From: Adiantum capillus-veneris | Lineage: Eukaryota > Streptophyta > Polypodiopsida > Polypodiales > Pteridaceae | NCBI GenBank assembly: GCA_014529385.2 | Contig: CM043962.1 | Span: 120,799,970-120,863,969, forward strand | Direction of reading: 5' to 3' | DNA length: 64,000 nt | Shown: positions 11,004 through 22,122 of the stretch, piece after piece | Layout of the letters: every line of letters starts with the position of its first letter | Numbering within the stretch: the first letter of the stretch is position 1 | Notes under the pieces: generated by a model | Database searches by the model: none | Seen by the model: only the letters and a program-made list of their open reading frames with translations | What the model was told of the DNA's origin: nothing | Translations under genes and position numbers: made by a program

Positions 11004-13285
11004 AAGAAAAACGGGTTAGTGACGGAAATGGCACGATGTATGGTCAAAAGTCAAGCTTTGCTGCATTCTTTTTGGCTTGAGGCCATCCTGTGTGCCACTT
11101 ATGTACTTAACAGGTGCATGTCGTACGAAAGCTTTGCAGTCTATTACTCCATATGAAGCATGGCATGATAGAAAGCCTTCTATTGAGCACATGCGTGTTT
11201 TTGGCTGTTTGGCATATGCTTTGGTGCCACAAGTGCAGCGCAAAAAATTGGATGATACGGCTGTCAAATGTATTTTTGTTGGTTATAGTGCTGAAAGCAA
11301 AGGTTACAGGTTGTATCATCCGCAAACAAAACGTATTCTAGTTTGTCAAGATGTAGTGTTTGTGGAAGATTTTGTTCAGCCCTTGCTGTCATGTACTAGA
11401 CACAGTAATGTAAGCTCACAGGACATTTATGACACTTTGTTGCCTCTTTTCAGTGGTCGAAATACGAATGTAAGTTCCAATGAGGCAAATGTACAGCCTA
11501 TGGGGGTTTCTGAAAATGTTTTAGATCAACCTAGTACTGATGCAGATGTAAATGATGTACTTGATGAGGAAAGGGCTGAAAATGAGTAGGCTAGAGGTAT
11601 GCCAAAATGGCTGGTACACACTTTGCGTGACAGTAAATTAGATGCACCTTTGTCTAGTCGTACTTGTTCAGGCTCTCGCCATGCATCTTATGCATCAGAT
11701 TGTTATGATTTGGTTGTGTCTAGCTTACATGATGTTGAGGAGCCTCTGTCTTTTGATGAAGCACAGAATTCAGAAAATTGGATGGCTACCATGCAATCAA
11801 AATATGATGCACTTATAGAAAATGACACATGGACTTTTTGTGATTTGCCTCCTGGCAAAAAAGGCCATTGGTACGAAGTGGGTTTACAAGTTAAAACGCA
11901 ATCCGGATGGTGAGATCGATCGCCATAAGGCTCGACTTGTTGCAAAGGGTTATGCACAACAAAAAGGCATTGATTATGAAGAGACTTTTGCTCCCACTTG
12001 TCGTATGACTACTGTGCATTTTCTATGTGCATTGGCAGCTCATTTTGATTGGGATGTACATCAATCACACATTGTTACTGCTTTCTTGAATGGTGACATA
12101 TTTGAGGAAGTTTATGTAACGTAGCCTCGCGGTTTTGTCATAAAAGGACAAGAGGACAAAGTGTGCAGATGTAAGAAGCAATCTCCTCGTGCTTTGTATG
12201 GGTTGAAGCAATCTCCTCGTGCTTGGTATGTGAAAGCTCACAGTCATTTGATTAAACGAGGCTTTCGTAATAGTCCAACAAAAATCACATTGTATGTAAA
12301 GCGTGAGGGTGATGTACTTCTCATTGTTGTTCTTTATGTTGATGATTTGCTAATCACTGGACCAAATGAGAGACATATTGCTGAATTTAAGGCTGATTTG
12401 AATGCTACTTTCAAGATGAAAGATTTGGCGTTGTTGCATCATTACTTGGGTATACAATTTAAGCAGTGTGATGGTGGTATTACCTTGTGTCAGAAAAGTT
12501 ACATAAAGACATTGCTATGTAAGTTTTGACTTGAGGATTGCAAACCTATTGCCACTCCCATGGAAACAGGTTTGAAGTTGAGTCTACATGATGCTGGCGA
12601 TCGTGCTGATGTCACTCTTTACCAAACTGCTGTTGGCTGCCTCATTTATGTATGCAACATGAGGCCGGATATTTAGTTTCCAGTCTCACAGGTCAGCAGA
12701 TTTATGCATAGCCTAGGGTCTAAGCATTGGCAGGCTGTCAAGAGGATTTTCCGCCACCTTAGGGGAACTTTACATCTTGGCTTGTTTTATCCCAAGGGGG
12801 AATCATTGCCACCAGACTTACATGCTTTTTCGGACTCGGCTGGTTGTTTTGACACACGAGTGTCCACAAGTGGTTTTTGTTTCATGCTTGGCAGTTCATG
12901 TATATCATGGTTGAGCAAGAAGAAACCTACTGTGGCCACTTCGAGTTGTGAGGCTGAGTACAAGGCAGTCTTCATAGCTACGGTTGAGTGTGTATGGCTC
13001 AGACGCCTTATGGCTGATTTGGGTGTTGGACAGGACACTGCCAACACTATCTACACTGACAGTCAGAGCGCATTGGCAGTTGCGAGGAACCCAGTTTTTC
13101 ATGCTCGCACAAAGCACATTGAGGTGCATAACCACTATGTCAGAGAGAGGCTCTCACCAGGAGAGATCATCTTGGCTTATGTGCCAACACTGGACAATCT
13201 TCCACATCTTTTCACAAAGGCATTGTCTCGTGAGAAGCTTGAAGCTTTCCGCAAAGCTTTGGGCTTACTCCCCTTTGTGGACTGA
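11004..13285 (+). pseudogene. Family A copy A2: integrase tail, RT and RNase H
   Basis: Lesions in order: a 4-bp insertion at the VLNR motif (about 11115), TAG at 11587-11589, the shared +G frameshift (about 11863), the shared TAG at 12122-12124, TGA near 12527-12529 and TAG near 12674. A 12-bp in-frame insertion at 12178-12190 (QSPR) copies sequence that lies about 30 bp downstream. RNase H has lost two residues of its first catalytic motif (FSDSAGC instead of FSDSDWAGC). RT YVDD is intact. Trp is kept at the site where A1 and A3 have TGA. It ends with TGA at 13283-13285. Confidence 0.92.
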
Positions 13286-13360
13286 TCCTGTCCTCAGGGC
13301 ATGGCACTTCCCTTTACTCATGTGCCAGCTCTTGTTCACCGCATCACTCCAGGGGGGATT

Positions 13361-13587
13361 TGTTACCATATACATGTGGTAGTGATGTGTGTGAACACAC
13401 TAGGACCGCTAGGGCATTTTTTCCCTCTTTAGGAGGTTTTTTCCCCCATGAATTGTATATACGCCCATCACTCTAGGGCTATCTATCTTTCCATTGCACA
13501 CTAAGTAACACACTCTCTATTGTGTGCCTTGAGCTTCCTTCGTCTTCTCCAAGCTGCATGCGTTTCTCTGCAACCCTAATTCCAACA
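13361..13587 (+). repeat. Family A LTR, second shared copy
   Basis: 227 bp, full TG...CA ends; 3' LTR of A2 and 5' LTR of A3. The PBS behind it is decayed (taggtatcaaagc at 13589-13601), so A3 could not prime normally. Confidence 0.94.
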
Positions 13588-13939
13588 ATAGGTATCAAAG
13601 CAGTTCACGTCCTCCCGGGCTTAGTCGTCAGCTGCTCCAGCACACTTTCTCCAATTTCAGTGAGCTTTGGCAAGCGTTTGTATGTCGACAAATATTTTGG
13701 GAGATCTCGTAGAGCTCAGTCTGCTCAGAATTTTGATTTGGGCTCATTTTGGCCTCCATTTCCACTAGAAGCACTACTGCACAGGCTATTTCGTCATTTT
13801 GTGCAGAGTTTTTGTCAGTGTCGTTTTCTACATAACACGTGCCTTATAGTCATCTACGGTTTGTGCTATATAGCACAAGTTGTTCCCACTCCGTTTCTCC
13901 TATTTTCGGGTAGTTTTCACAGCAGGTGCAACATTTACC

Positions 13940-15432
13940 ATGGCTGACAACCCAACACAGATGTGTTCAAGATGTTTGCTGCTGAGGATAGGTTGGATGG
14001 GGACAACTACCCTATGTGGGCTTATATGATGCAACATGTTCTTGTGTCAAAGGGTGCCTCGAACATTGTGCAGGGCATTCATGTACGTCCTGGTTCTGAG
14101 GATGTAGGTGATGTTGAGGATGTTGCAGGTCTTGCTGCAAGGATTGCAGCTGTTAGAGTTGTTTTGCCTACAGTAGAACAAGATCGTTGGGATGTTAAGG
14201 ATGCGCAGGCTCATGCATTGATTGCGTTTTCTGTGAAGCGCACCATTTTTCCTCACATCCGTTCAGCAAAATTTGCAAAACAGGCTTGGGATATTCTAGC
14301 AGGTCTTTATGCAAGCCGCAATGAGGCTAAAATTTCTTTGCTGCGTAAAGAGTTGGAGTCGAAGATTATGCATGAGGAAGATGATATGGAAACTTTCCTT
14401 GCTAGTGTCAAGGATATCAACGAGCAACTTATTTCTACAAGTGAAGTTATTTCAGACAGTTCCCTTGTGCAGACTATTCTTGATGCCTTACCAAATTCTT
14501 ACCAGACTTTTGCTAGTACTTGGAGACTTATGACCCAAGGAAATCCAGAAGTTGTCAAGTTTGATGCATTATGCACATTGCTTTTGCAAGAGTCACTGTC
14601 TAGAAAAAACAGGACTAGACAGCGTGCAGTTGAACAGGCTTTTATTGCTTCTCAAAGAAAGGGTGGTAACAGCAATGCAGCCACTTCTTATGGTTCTGCT
14701 GCGAGTGGAAAAAAATATGTTCCTAATGCTTCTGCTCGCAGCAATTCGTCTGGAAATTCTAGTGATAAGGGCAAAAATAAGATGCGTTGCCATTATTGTA
14801 AAGCCAATGATCACTTGATCAATTCGTGTCCTAAGTTGAAGTCCAAAGAGGCTAAGAAGAAAGAGGGTAGTTCCACTGCAAATGCTGGTTCCACTACAAA
14901 TGCAGCCATTGTTGAGTCTTCCGTAAAAGGAGACTGTCTTGCTGCTGTTGATGCAGAATGGGCTTTTAGCGCAGAGTGCACTTACAATCCTGTTGTCCAT
15001 GATGCATGCTTGTCAGTTGCTGTAGATTCACATGTGTGGTATTTCGACAGTGGTGCTACAAAGCACGTTACCTCACATCGTGAATTGTTTACCTCTCTCG
15101 AGTCTGTCCCTCATGGGAATTCAGACACTTGTGCCAACAACGCCTCTTATCCAGTTCAGGCAGTTGGAAAGATTGTGCTCACTGCTGCTAATGGCAGTTC
15201 CTTCGCACTTGTTGATACACTTTATGTACCTGGGATCAAAAAGAATCTCTTGTCTGTATCCGCACTTGCTAGACTTGGACTTGTAGTCAAATTTGTGGAT
15301 GACAGATGTACAGTTCATGATCTCCGTTTTGGTGATGAAAGTGTTGCATCTAGGCTTTTGTGCCATGGGCTGTATAAGCTCACTTTGTATGACAAGTGTG
15401 GACAAAATTTTGCAAATGTTGTTGCAGATTAA
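13940..15432 (+). pseudogene. Family A copy A3: Gag and protease (longest open part of the array)
   Basis: The ancestral ATG lies at 13940, but a small deletion just after it shifts the frame. The main open frame therefore starts at an internal ATG, 13963 (MFKMFAAEDRLDGDN), and runs 489 codons. Gag is followed by an intact CCHC zinc knuckle, CHYCKANDHLINSC, near residue 276, which binds element RNA. The protease DSGATKHVTS is at residue 362. It ends at TAA 15430-15432, where A2 has Ser, just before the GAG-pre-integrase domain. It is the best Gag-protease reference in this window. Confidence 0.93.
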
Positions 15433-16474
15433 AGGGTTATTTCAGATGCAAAACTTTGGCATGCACGTTTTGGTCATCTGAATTTTGCCAGTTTGCTGCG
15501 TTTGCAGAAATCTGATATGGTTTCTTCTTTGCCGCCTCTTGAAGCACCTGTCAAACATGTTTGTGAAGGTTGTATTTTGGGTAAGATGCAGCGTTCTAAA
15601 TTTCCAAAGGATGGTTCAGTTCGGGCCACATGCAAGTTGCAGCTTGTGCATAGTGATGTTTGTGGGCCCATGCAAACTCCATCCGTGGGCAATTACCTGT
15701 ACTCGTGACTTTCATTGATGATTACTCTAGGCATGCATGGGTATTTCCGCTTAAAGTGAAGTCTGAGGTTTTTATGTGCTTCAAACAATTTCTGGCTATG
15801 GCTGAAAATGTCTCGAAATGTATTATGGGCGGAGTATATGTCTCCGTTCCGATCGAGGGGCGGAGTATATGTCTCATGAATTTAATGCATTTCTGGCTAG
15901 TCGTGGGATAAAATACCAATGTACAGTGCCTTATACACCTCAGAAAAATGGTGTTGCTGAGAGGAAAAACGCGTCAGTGACGGAAATGGCACGATGTACG
16001 GTCAAACGTCAAGCTTTGCCGCATTCTTTTTGGCTTGAGGTTATCATGTGTGCCACTTATGTACTTAACAGGTGTCGTAGGAAAGCTTTGCAGTCTATTA
16101 CTCCATATGAAGCATGGAATGATAGAAAGCCTTCTATTGAGCACATGCGTGTTTTTGGCTATTTGGCATATGCTTTGGTGCCACAAGTGCAGCGCAGAAA
16201 ATTGGATGATATGGCTGTCAAATGTATTTTTGTTGGTTATAGTGCTGAAAGCAAAGGTTACAGGTTGTATCATCCGCAAACAAAACGTATTCTGGTTTCT
16301 CGGGATGTAGTTCGGAATGTAGTGTTTGTGGAAGATTCTGTTCAGCCCTTGCTGTCATGTACTAAAGACAGTAATGTAAGCTCACAGGACATTTATGACA
16401 CTTTGTTGCCTCTTTTCAGTGGTGGAAATACGAATGTAAGTTCCAATGAGGCAAAATGTACAGCCTATTATTGA
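15433..16474 (+). pseudogene. Family A copy A3: integrase
   Basis: Readable as three frame segments (15433-15708, 15705-about 15830, 15818-16474). A one-base deletion at CTGTACTCGTGAC shifts the frame. At 15830-15875 a short duplication of ggcggagtatatgtctc disrupts the second Asp region. HSDVCGP, RSDRGAEY and NGVAERKN can still be recognised. A local insertion gives DVVRNVVFVED near 16310. A deletion of about 40 bp near 16455, between two cagcctat repeats, shifts the frame again. Confidence 0.88.
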
Positions 16475-17094
16475 TGCAGATGTAAATGATGTACTTGATG
16501 AGGAAAGGGTTGAAAATGAGCAGGCTAGAGGTATGCCAAAATGGCTGGTGCACACCTTGCGTGACAATAAATTGGATGCACCTTTGTTTTGTCGTACTCG
16601 TTCAGGCTCTCGCCATGCATCTTATCCATCAGATTGTTATGCTTTGGCTGTGTCTAGCTTACATGATGTTGGGAAGCCTCTGTCTTTTGATGAAGCACAG
16701 AATTCACAAAATTGAATGGCTACCATGCAATCAGAATATGATGCACTTATAGAAAATGACACATGGACTTTATGTGATTTGCCTCCTGGCGAAAAAGGCC
16801 ATTGGTACGAAGTGCGTTTACAAGTTAAAACGCAAGCCGGATGGTGAGATCGATCGCCATAAGGCTCGACTTGTTGCAAAGGGTTATGCACAGCAAAAAG
16901 GCATTGATTATGAAGAGACTTTTGCTCCCACTTGTCGTATGACTACTGTGCGTTTTCTATGTGCATTGGCATCTCATTTTGGTTGGGATGTACATCAATC
17001 ACACATTGTTACTGCTTTCTTGAATGGTGACATATTTGAGGAAGTTTATGTAACATAGCCTCGCGGTTTTGTCATAAAAGGACAAGAGGACAAA
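16446..17094 (+). pseudogene. Family A copy A3: linker and RT N-terminus
   Basis: Linker ORF (ENEQARGMPKWLVHTLRD) to TGA 16713-16715, the same Trp-to-stop change as in A1. The shared +G frameshift is near 16797. RT resumes at 16756-17058 and ends at the shared TAG 17056-17058 (VT*PRGF). The RT entry KCVYKLK has Cys where A1 and A2 have Trp. Confidence 0.9.
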
Positions 17095-18309
17095 GTGTGC
17101 AGATGTAAGAAGGCTTTGTATGGGTTGAAGCAATCTCCTCGTGCTTGGTATGAGAAAGCTGACACTCATTTGGTTAAACGAGGCTTTCATAACAGTCCAA
17201 CAGAAAGCACATTGTATGTAAAGTGTGAGGGTGATGTACTTCTCATTGTTGTTCTTTATGTTGATGATTTGCTGATCACTGGACCAAATGAGAGACATAT
17301 TGCTGAATTTAAGGATGATTTGAATGCTACTTTCAAGATGAAAGATTTGGGGCTGTTTTATCATTACTTGGGTATACAGTTTAAGCAGTGTGATGGTGGT
17401 ATTGCCTTGTGTCAGAAAAGTTACATAGAGACATTGCTATGTAAGTTTGGACTTGAGGATTGCAAACCTATTGCCACTCCCATGGAAACAGGTTTGAAGT
17501 TGAGTCTACATGATGCTGGCGATCCTGCTGATGTCACTCTTTACCAAACTGCTGTTGGCTGCCTCATTTATGTATGCAACACGAGGCCGGATATTCAGTT
17601 TGCAGTCTCACAGGTCAGCAGATTTATGCATAGCCTAGGGTCTAAGCATTGGCAGGCTATCAAAAGGATTTTCTGCTACCTTAGGGGCACTTTACATCTT
17701 GGCTTTTTTTATCCCAAGGGGGAATCATTTCCGCCAGACTTACATGATTTTTCGGACTCAGATTGGGCTGGTTGTTTTGACACGCGAGTATCCACAAGTG
17801 GTTTTTGTTTCATGCTTTGCAGTTCATGTATATCATGGTTGAGCAAGAAGCAACCTGCTGTGGCCACTTCGAGTTGTGAGGCTGAGTACAAGGCAGTCTT
17901 CACAGCTACGGTTGAGTGTGTATGGCTCAGACGCCTTATGGCTGATTTGGGTGTTGGACAGGACACTGCCAACACTATCTACACTGACAGGCAGAGTGCA
18001 TTGGCAGTTGTGAGGAACCCAGTTTTTCATGCTCGCACAAAGCACATTGAGGTGGATTACCACTATGTTAGGGAGAGGCTCTCAGCAGGAGAGATCAGCT
18101 TGGCTTATGTGCCAACACAGGACAACCTTGCAGATCTTTTCACAAAGGCATTGTCTCGTGAGAATCTTGAAGCTTTCCGCAAAGCTTTGGGCTTACTCCC
18201 CTTTGTGGACGGATCCTGTCCTCAGGGCATGGCACTTCCCTTTACTCATGTGCCAGCTCTCGTTCACCGCATCACTCCAGGGGGGTTTGTTACCATATAC
18301 GTGTGGTAG
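17095..18309 (+). pseudogene. Family A copy A3: RT C-terminal part and RNase H, reading into the LTR
   Basis: 404 open codons from CRCKKALYGLKQSPRAWY. Contains YVDD, RNase H with FSDSDWAGCFD and SSCEAEYKA, RTKHIEVDYHYVRERL and DNLADLFTKALS. The normal stop after LLPFVD (TGA in A1 and A2) is GGA here, so the frame runs on through the polypurine tract into the LTR and stops at 18307-18309. It is the most complete RT-RNase H of the array, but it is cut off from Gag by earlier stops. Confidence 0.92.
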
Positions 18310-18514
18310 TGATGTGTGTGAACACACTAGGACCGCCGGGGCATTTTCTCCCTCTTTAGGAGGTTTTTTTCCTCGTGGATTGTATATACGCCCATCACTC
18401 TAGGGCTATCTATCTTTCCATTGCACACTAAGTAACACACTCTCTATTGTGTGCCTTGATCTTCCTTCGTCTTCTCCAAGCTATGTGCGTTTCTCTACAA
18501 CCCTAATTCCAACA
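18288..18514 (+). repeat. Family A LTR, terminal copy of the array
   Basis: 227 bp, ends CCTAATTCCAACA; followed by unrelated sequence ttgtggagaag. If the array came from one insertion, ttgtg should recur just upstream of the first LTR, outside the window. Confidence 0.94.
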
Positions 18515-19039
18515 TTGTGGAGAAGAAAGAGAAAGAGAGGGAGAGTGCGGGTTACCTCTTTGCTTGCTTGAACGTCGAAAACTCAGATCTAAGATCTAAG
18601 TTTTCGGGCGCTCTCGGTTTATTTTTTACCCCCGTCGGTGTCTTTATGGGCGTCGCTATGGGCATCACTGTGAGCATCACTATGTTACAAATAAACTAGC
18701 GACGCCGTGAATTTTCACTTTTAAGCATCGCACTGCGAGCGTCGCTAATGTGAAGTACCTCTTGTATTGAGAATTTCACAATGTTGATTTACTGACATAA
18801 GGTTGAATAGTTGGTATTTTTTAAAGCACATTGGATGTGGAACGTTGCTTGAAAATTTGATTGTGCACATTGATTCCATATTATATGACCATTTTTCCTT
18901 GAGTTTTATGGCACATTGCATCCCATATAAGAAAAGATGCAATGATGGGACTTTTGGATTGTACCAAAATCATAGTTATTTTAAAATAAAAGTGTATTCT
19001 TCTATATAGAAGTGATTTGATAAGGCAAGTATAAGAATT
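18515..19039. other. Flanking sequence without a recognisable gene
   Basis: GA-rich start, then a stretch with repeated gcgtcgct/gcgacgc words (18640-18750) that could belong to a small DNA transposon or satellite. No ORF of note. Confidence 0.5.
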
Positions 19040-20303
19040 TTGCAGCTTACTATTGACCTGTTAAAAGATTCTTATGAAGGAGCAACACCAAAGCCTCGTC
19101 GCCATGGCAATGGGAAAAGTGGGAAGGTATCACTCGTCCATTGGTCCAAGGTGGCATGGGAATTCTCAACCTTGTTGTTCATGTTGAGGCCCTCTGTGCC
19201 AAGTTTGTGGTCTCAATTGCAAAACAAGACTAGTCTTGGGCTATTATGACCAAGGATATGATAGACAAGGCAAAACTTTACTCTGAAGGTGGTCCGTGGA
19301 AAGGGATGGCGGTACATGACAAACTATTAGCCCCGAGGTGGTCTAGCCTGAGTTTAGGTGGCATCACGGGAGAGTTGGTGTGGAAGTGCAATAGAGCAAC
19401 ACGGGTACTATAATGGGGTGAATTAACCAAATACTTCCATAATTCAATCCCCTTGGCTATCTAAAGATGTTGGTGTTACCTTGAACCCTTATTAGAGAGA
19501 ATCTGCAAGAAGGATGAATAGTAAAGAACTCTAGTGGCTGATTCACTTCTAGGATGAAAATAGCAAGTACTGAAAATCCTCTAACTAGGTGCCTACCTAA
19601 TTTCAATGTAATGGGATTGAGAAGCTTCTTGCCATCAAAGTTGTAGAAGGCTTGGACAAGATTCTGATGCCAATTGTGAATCTTCTTTTGAGTGGACAGC
19701 TTGGAAATGGCCCTTGAGTAGCGAATTTTGTAAGCCTCATATCAAGGGCATTTACCAAGTGACAATACACGGTTCACTCCTTTGAACAAGCAATGGAAGA
19801 AATAATGGATAGAAGATTCATGGGTTGAGGTTGCGAATAATATTTGGAATTCACATTTGGAATTCACAGTCGCCTCAACATTTTATGAAGATATTTCTGT
19901 GGAAGGTCCTGTGGGGGCTCTGCCAACAGGTGTCAAGATTCGATCACATGGTATCGGGTTCAATAGGTGTTCAAGGTGAATATTGGCTAGCAAAGACCTC
20001 GCCCACCTATTCATGGAGTGCCCAACGATTAGAGGCCTGGCAGCGAAGGTGTGCAAATGGATGCAAAGAATGTAGGGTTTTTCAAGAAGTATCTTTGCCT
20101 TGGTGGGAAACAGTTTCGAAGTTCTACACTTCAAATCTACACTCAAATTTTCAAATACTATTTCTTCAAGAATATGTGGAAGGCCAGGAACTATCGTGTA
20201 TTTAATAACGACCTCTCTATGGCTAGCTTCTCAGAGATTGTAAAAGAAAGTAAGGAGATTATATATGTTGTAGGTAAAAGGCATAAGGATTAGCTTAGGG
20301 CGA
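19040..20303 (+). pseudogene. LINE-type retrotransposon 3' relic, copy 1
   Basis: Heavily frameshifted. It matches copy 2 (26640-27950) in order and spacing: a glycine-rich GMGILN-like block near 19150, ITGELVWKCN near 19375 and a FLWKVLWG block near 19890. Then comes a zinc-binding block readable as HLFMECPTIRG (about 20005-20040) and a MWKARNYRVF motif near 20175. These are the hallmarks of the C-terminal RT plus zf-RVT region of plant LINE proteins. Element C is inserted at its 3' end; the tail resumes at 25806 and probably ends near 25950. Confidence 0.7.
20299..20303. repeat. Target-site duplication of element C, left copy
   Basis: ggcga before the LTR at 20304, repeated at 25806-25810. 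Confidence 0.93.
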
Positions 20304-20495
20304 TGAAGGAGTACGAGTGGAAGTGCGACGCGAGAGAGAGTGCGAGAAGAAGAGCACGACGATATGGTGAACTCGCTCTACTGTAATGTGTAGAGCATAG
20401 TGAGTTCTTATTAGGTTTTTACAAAAGAATATGTGTACATACCTGGCGGCCCGCCCACTTACCTGGGCGACCACATTGGGCTTTATACCCCAACA
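20304..20495 (-). repeat. LTR of element C (3' LTR in element orientation)
   Basis: 192 bp, TGAAGGAG...CCCCAACA on the plus strand; next to the PPT acctcccacttaaag (20496-20510). Confidence 0.94.
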
Positions 20496-20510
20496 ACCTC
20501 CCACTTAAAG
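20496..20510 (-). other. Polypurine tract of element C
   Basis: Minus strand ctttaagtgggaggt ends at the LTR boundary; same layout as in element B. Confidence 0.8.
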
Positions 20511-20572
20511 TCCAATGTGGTACTTTAAGTGCTATACAAGCTAATATACAAGAGATGTAGAGAAGTGATGTA

Positions 20573-21973
20573 CTACCCTACACCTAACTGCTTGCAAAAA
20601 TGCGCAAAGCTCTCTGAGGGAAGTCCTTTTGTAAGTAGATCAACAGGATTTTCTGTGGTGTGAACTTTGACAAGCTGAAGTTGCTTATCCTTGAGCATTT
20701 CCCTGATGAAATGATACTTCACATCCACATGCTTTGTCTTTGAGTGATAAACTGGATTGCGAGCCAATTGTATAGCACTTTGACTATCACAATATAACAC
20801 AGGCATCTCTTCTTTGATTCCCAAATCTGTTACTAGTCGATTAAGCCAAATTGATTCTTTGCATGCCTCTGATGCTGCAACATATTCAGCCTCTGTAGTA
20901 CACTGAGTAACACAATCTTGTAATCTAGAACGCCATGATACTGACGTAGACCTTCGGTTGTCTAAGTCACCTGCATAATCTGAGTCTGTAAAACCCTTTA
21001 CACTTAGCTCCTGACTCCCATAGCATATACGCATACTCTTTGTAGCTTTCAGGTATCTCAATATTCCTTTCACTGCCTCCCAATGTTTCTTGCCTGGGTT
21101 TGACATGTATCGACTTACTACTCCCACTGCAAATGCAATGTCTGGGCGAGTAGCAATCATTGCATACATCAAACTACCCACTGCAGACGCATATGGTATC
21201 TTATCCATTTCAGCCTGTTCTTCCTCAGACACAGGACAATCTTGTTTGCTAAGTTTCACATATGGTGGCAATGGAACACTCAGTGCCTTTCCCTTCTCCA
21301 TATTGAAACGTTGCAAAACCTTGTCAATATACTCTGTTTGAGATAACCAAATCAACTTCTTTGATCTGTCTCTCTCAATGCGCATACCAAGTATATGACT
21401 TGCCTCACCCATGTCTTTCATGTCAAACGATTTTGCCATCTTTGACTTCAAAGCTGAAATTTCTTCCAAGTGCTTGCCAGCAATCAACATGTCATCCACA
21501 TACAAAATAAGGATCAGCCAACTACCATCCTTACCCTTCTTTGTATATAGACAGTGATCGAGCTCACTACGTTTGTAGCCTTGAGAAAGCATAAACTTGT
21601 GGAATTTATGGTACCATGCCCTCGGTGATTGTTTTAAGCCATAAAGACTCTTTAACAACTGGCATACCGAATCTTCCTTGCCTTTCTCAACAAACCCTTC
21701 TGGCTGTTGCATGTAAATTTCCACATCTAAATCACCATGCAAGAACGTTGTCTTGACATTCATTTGGTGCAACACCAAATCTAATATGGCAACCAATGCA
21801 AGAAAGCATCTCAATGTAGTCATCTTGACCACCGGAGAGAAGACTTCATCAAAGTCAATGTCTTGTTCTTGCTTAAAGCCCTTGGCAACAAGCCTTGCTT
21901 TGTACTTTGGCTGACTATCATGAGCGGTGATCTTATACCTGTAAACCCATTTACAAGGTAGAGCCTTTTTGCC
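20573..21973 (-). pseudogene. Element C reverse transcriptase and RNase H
   Basis: Open from just after a TAG at 21974-21976 (in KLPxGKKALP) to 20573. RT: CKWVYRYKI, FSPVVKMTTLR, LYGLKQSPRAWYH and YVDD at 21491-21502. RNase H: TDSDYAGDLDNRRST directly joined to SVSWRSRLQ, so roughly ten residues found in related elements are missing there. TTEAEYVAASEA, KTKHVDVKYHFIREM and ENPVDLLTKGLP close the protein. About 467 codons; RT looks intact, RNase H is damaged by the internal deletion. Confidence 0.92.
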
Positions 21974-22122
21974 CTATGGTAATTTAACTAGCTTCCATGT
22001 CTTGTTTTTATGCAGAGCTGTCATCTCTGACTGCATGGCCAATTGCCAATTCACGGAGTCCTTCATTTGCACTGCTTCCTTGTAACATGAAGGCTCATTG
22101 CAATCAGTCAACATGACATAGT

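Larger units (their letters stand above)
1..18514 (+). mobile_element. Tandem array of Ty1/copia family A sharing single LTRs
   Basis: Three plus-strand copies of one copia family lie head to tail with one LTR between neighbours. LTRs are at 8400-8626, 13361-13587 and 18288-18514, each exactly 227 bp, beginning TGTTACCATATAC and ending CCTAATTCCAACA. Repeat periods are 4961 and 4927 bp. Each internal region reads leader, Gag, zinc knuckle, protease, integrase, reverse transcriptase, RNase H. That order (integrase before RT) defines Ty1/copia. Copy A1 starts inside its integrase at the window edge and is split by element B. By-eye LTR mismatch counts are 10 (first against second), 9 (first against third) and 13 (second against third) of 227, so the array is not a recent or trivial assembly duplicate. 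The usual explanation for LTR-int-LTR-int-LTR is unequal recombination between LTRs; that mechanism is inferred. Confidence 0.93.
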
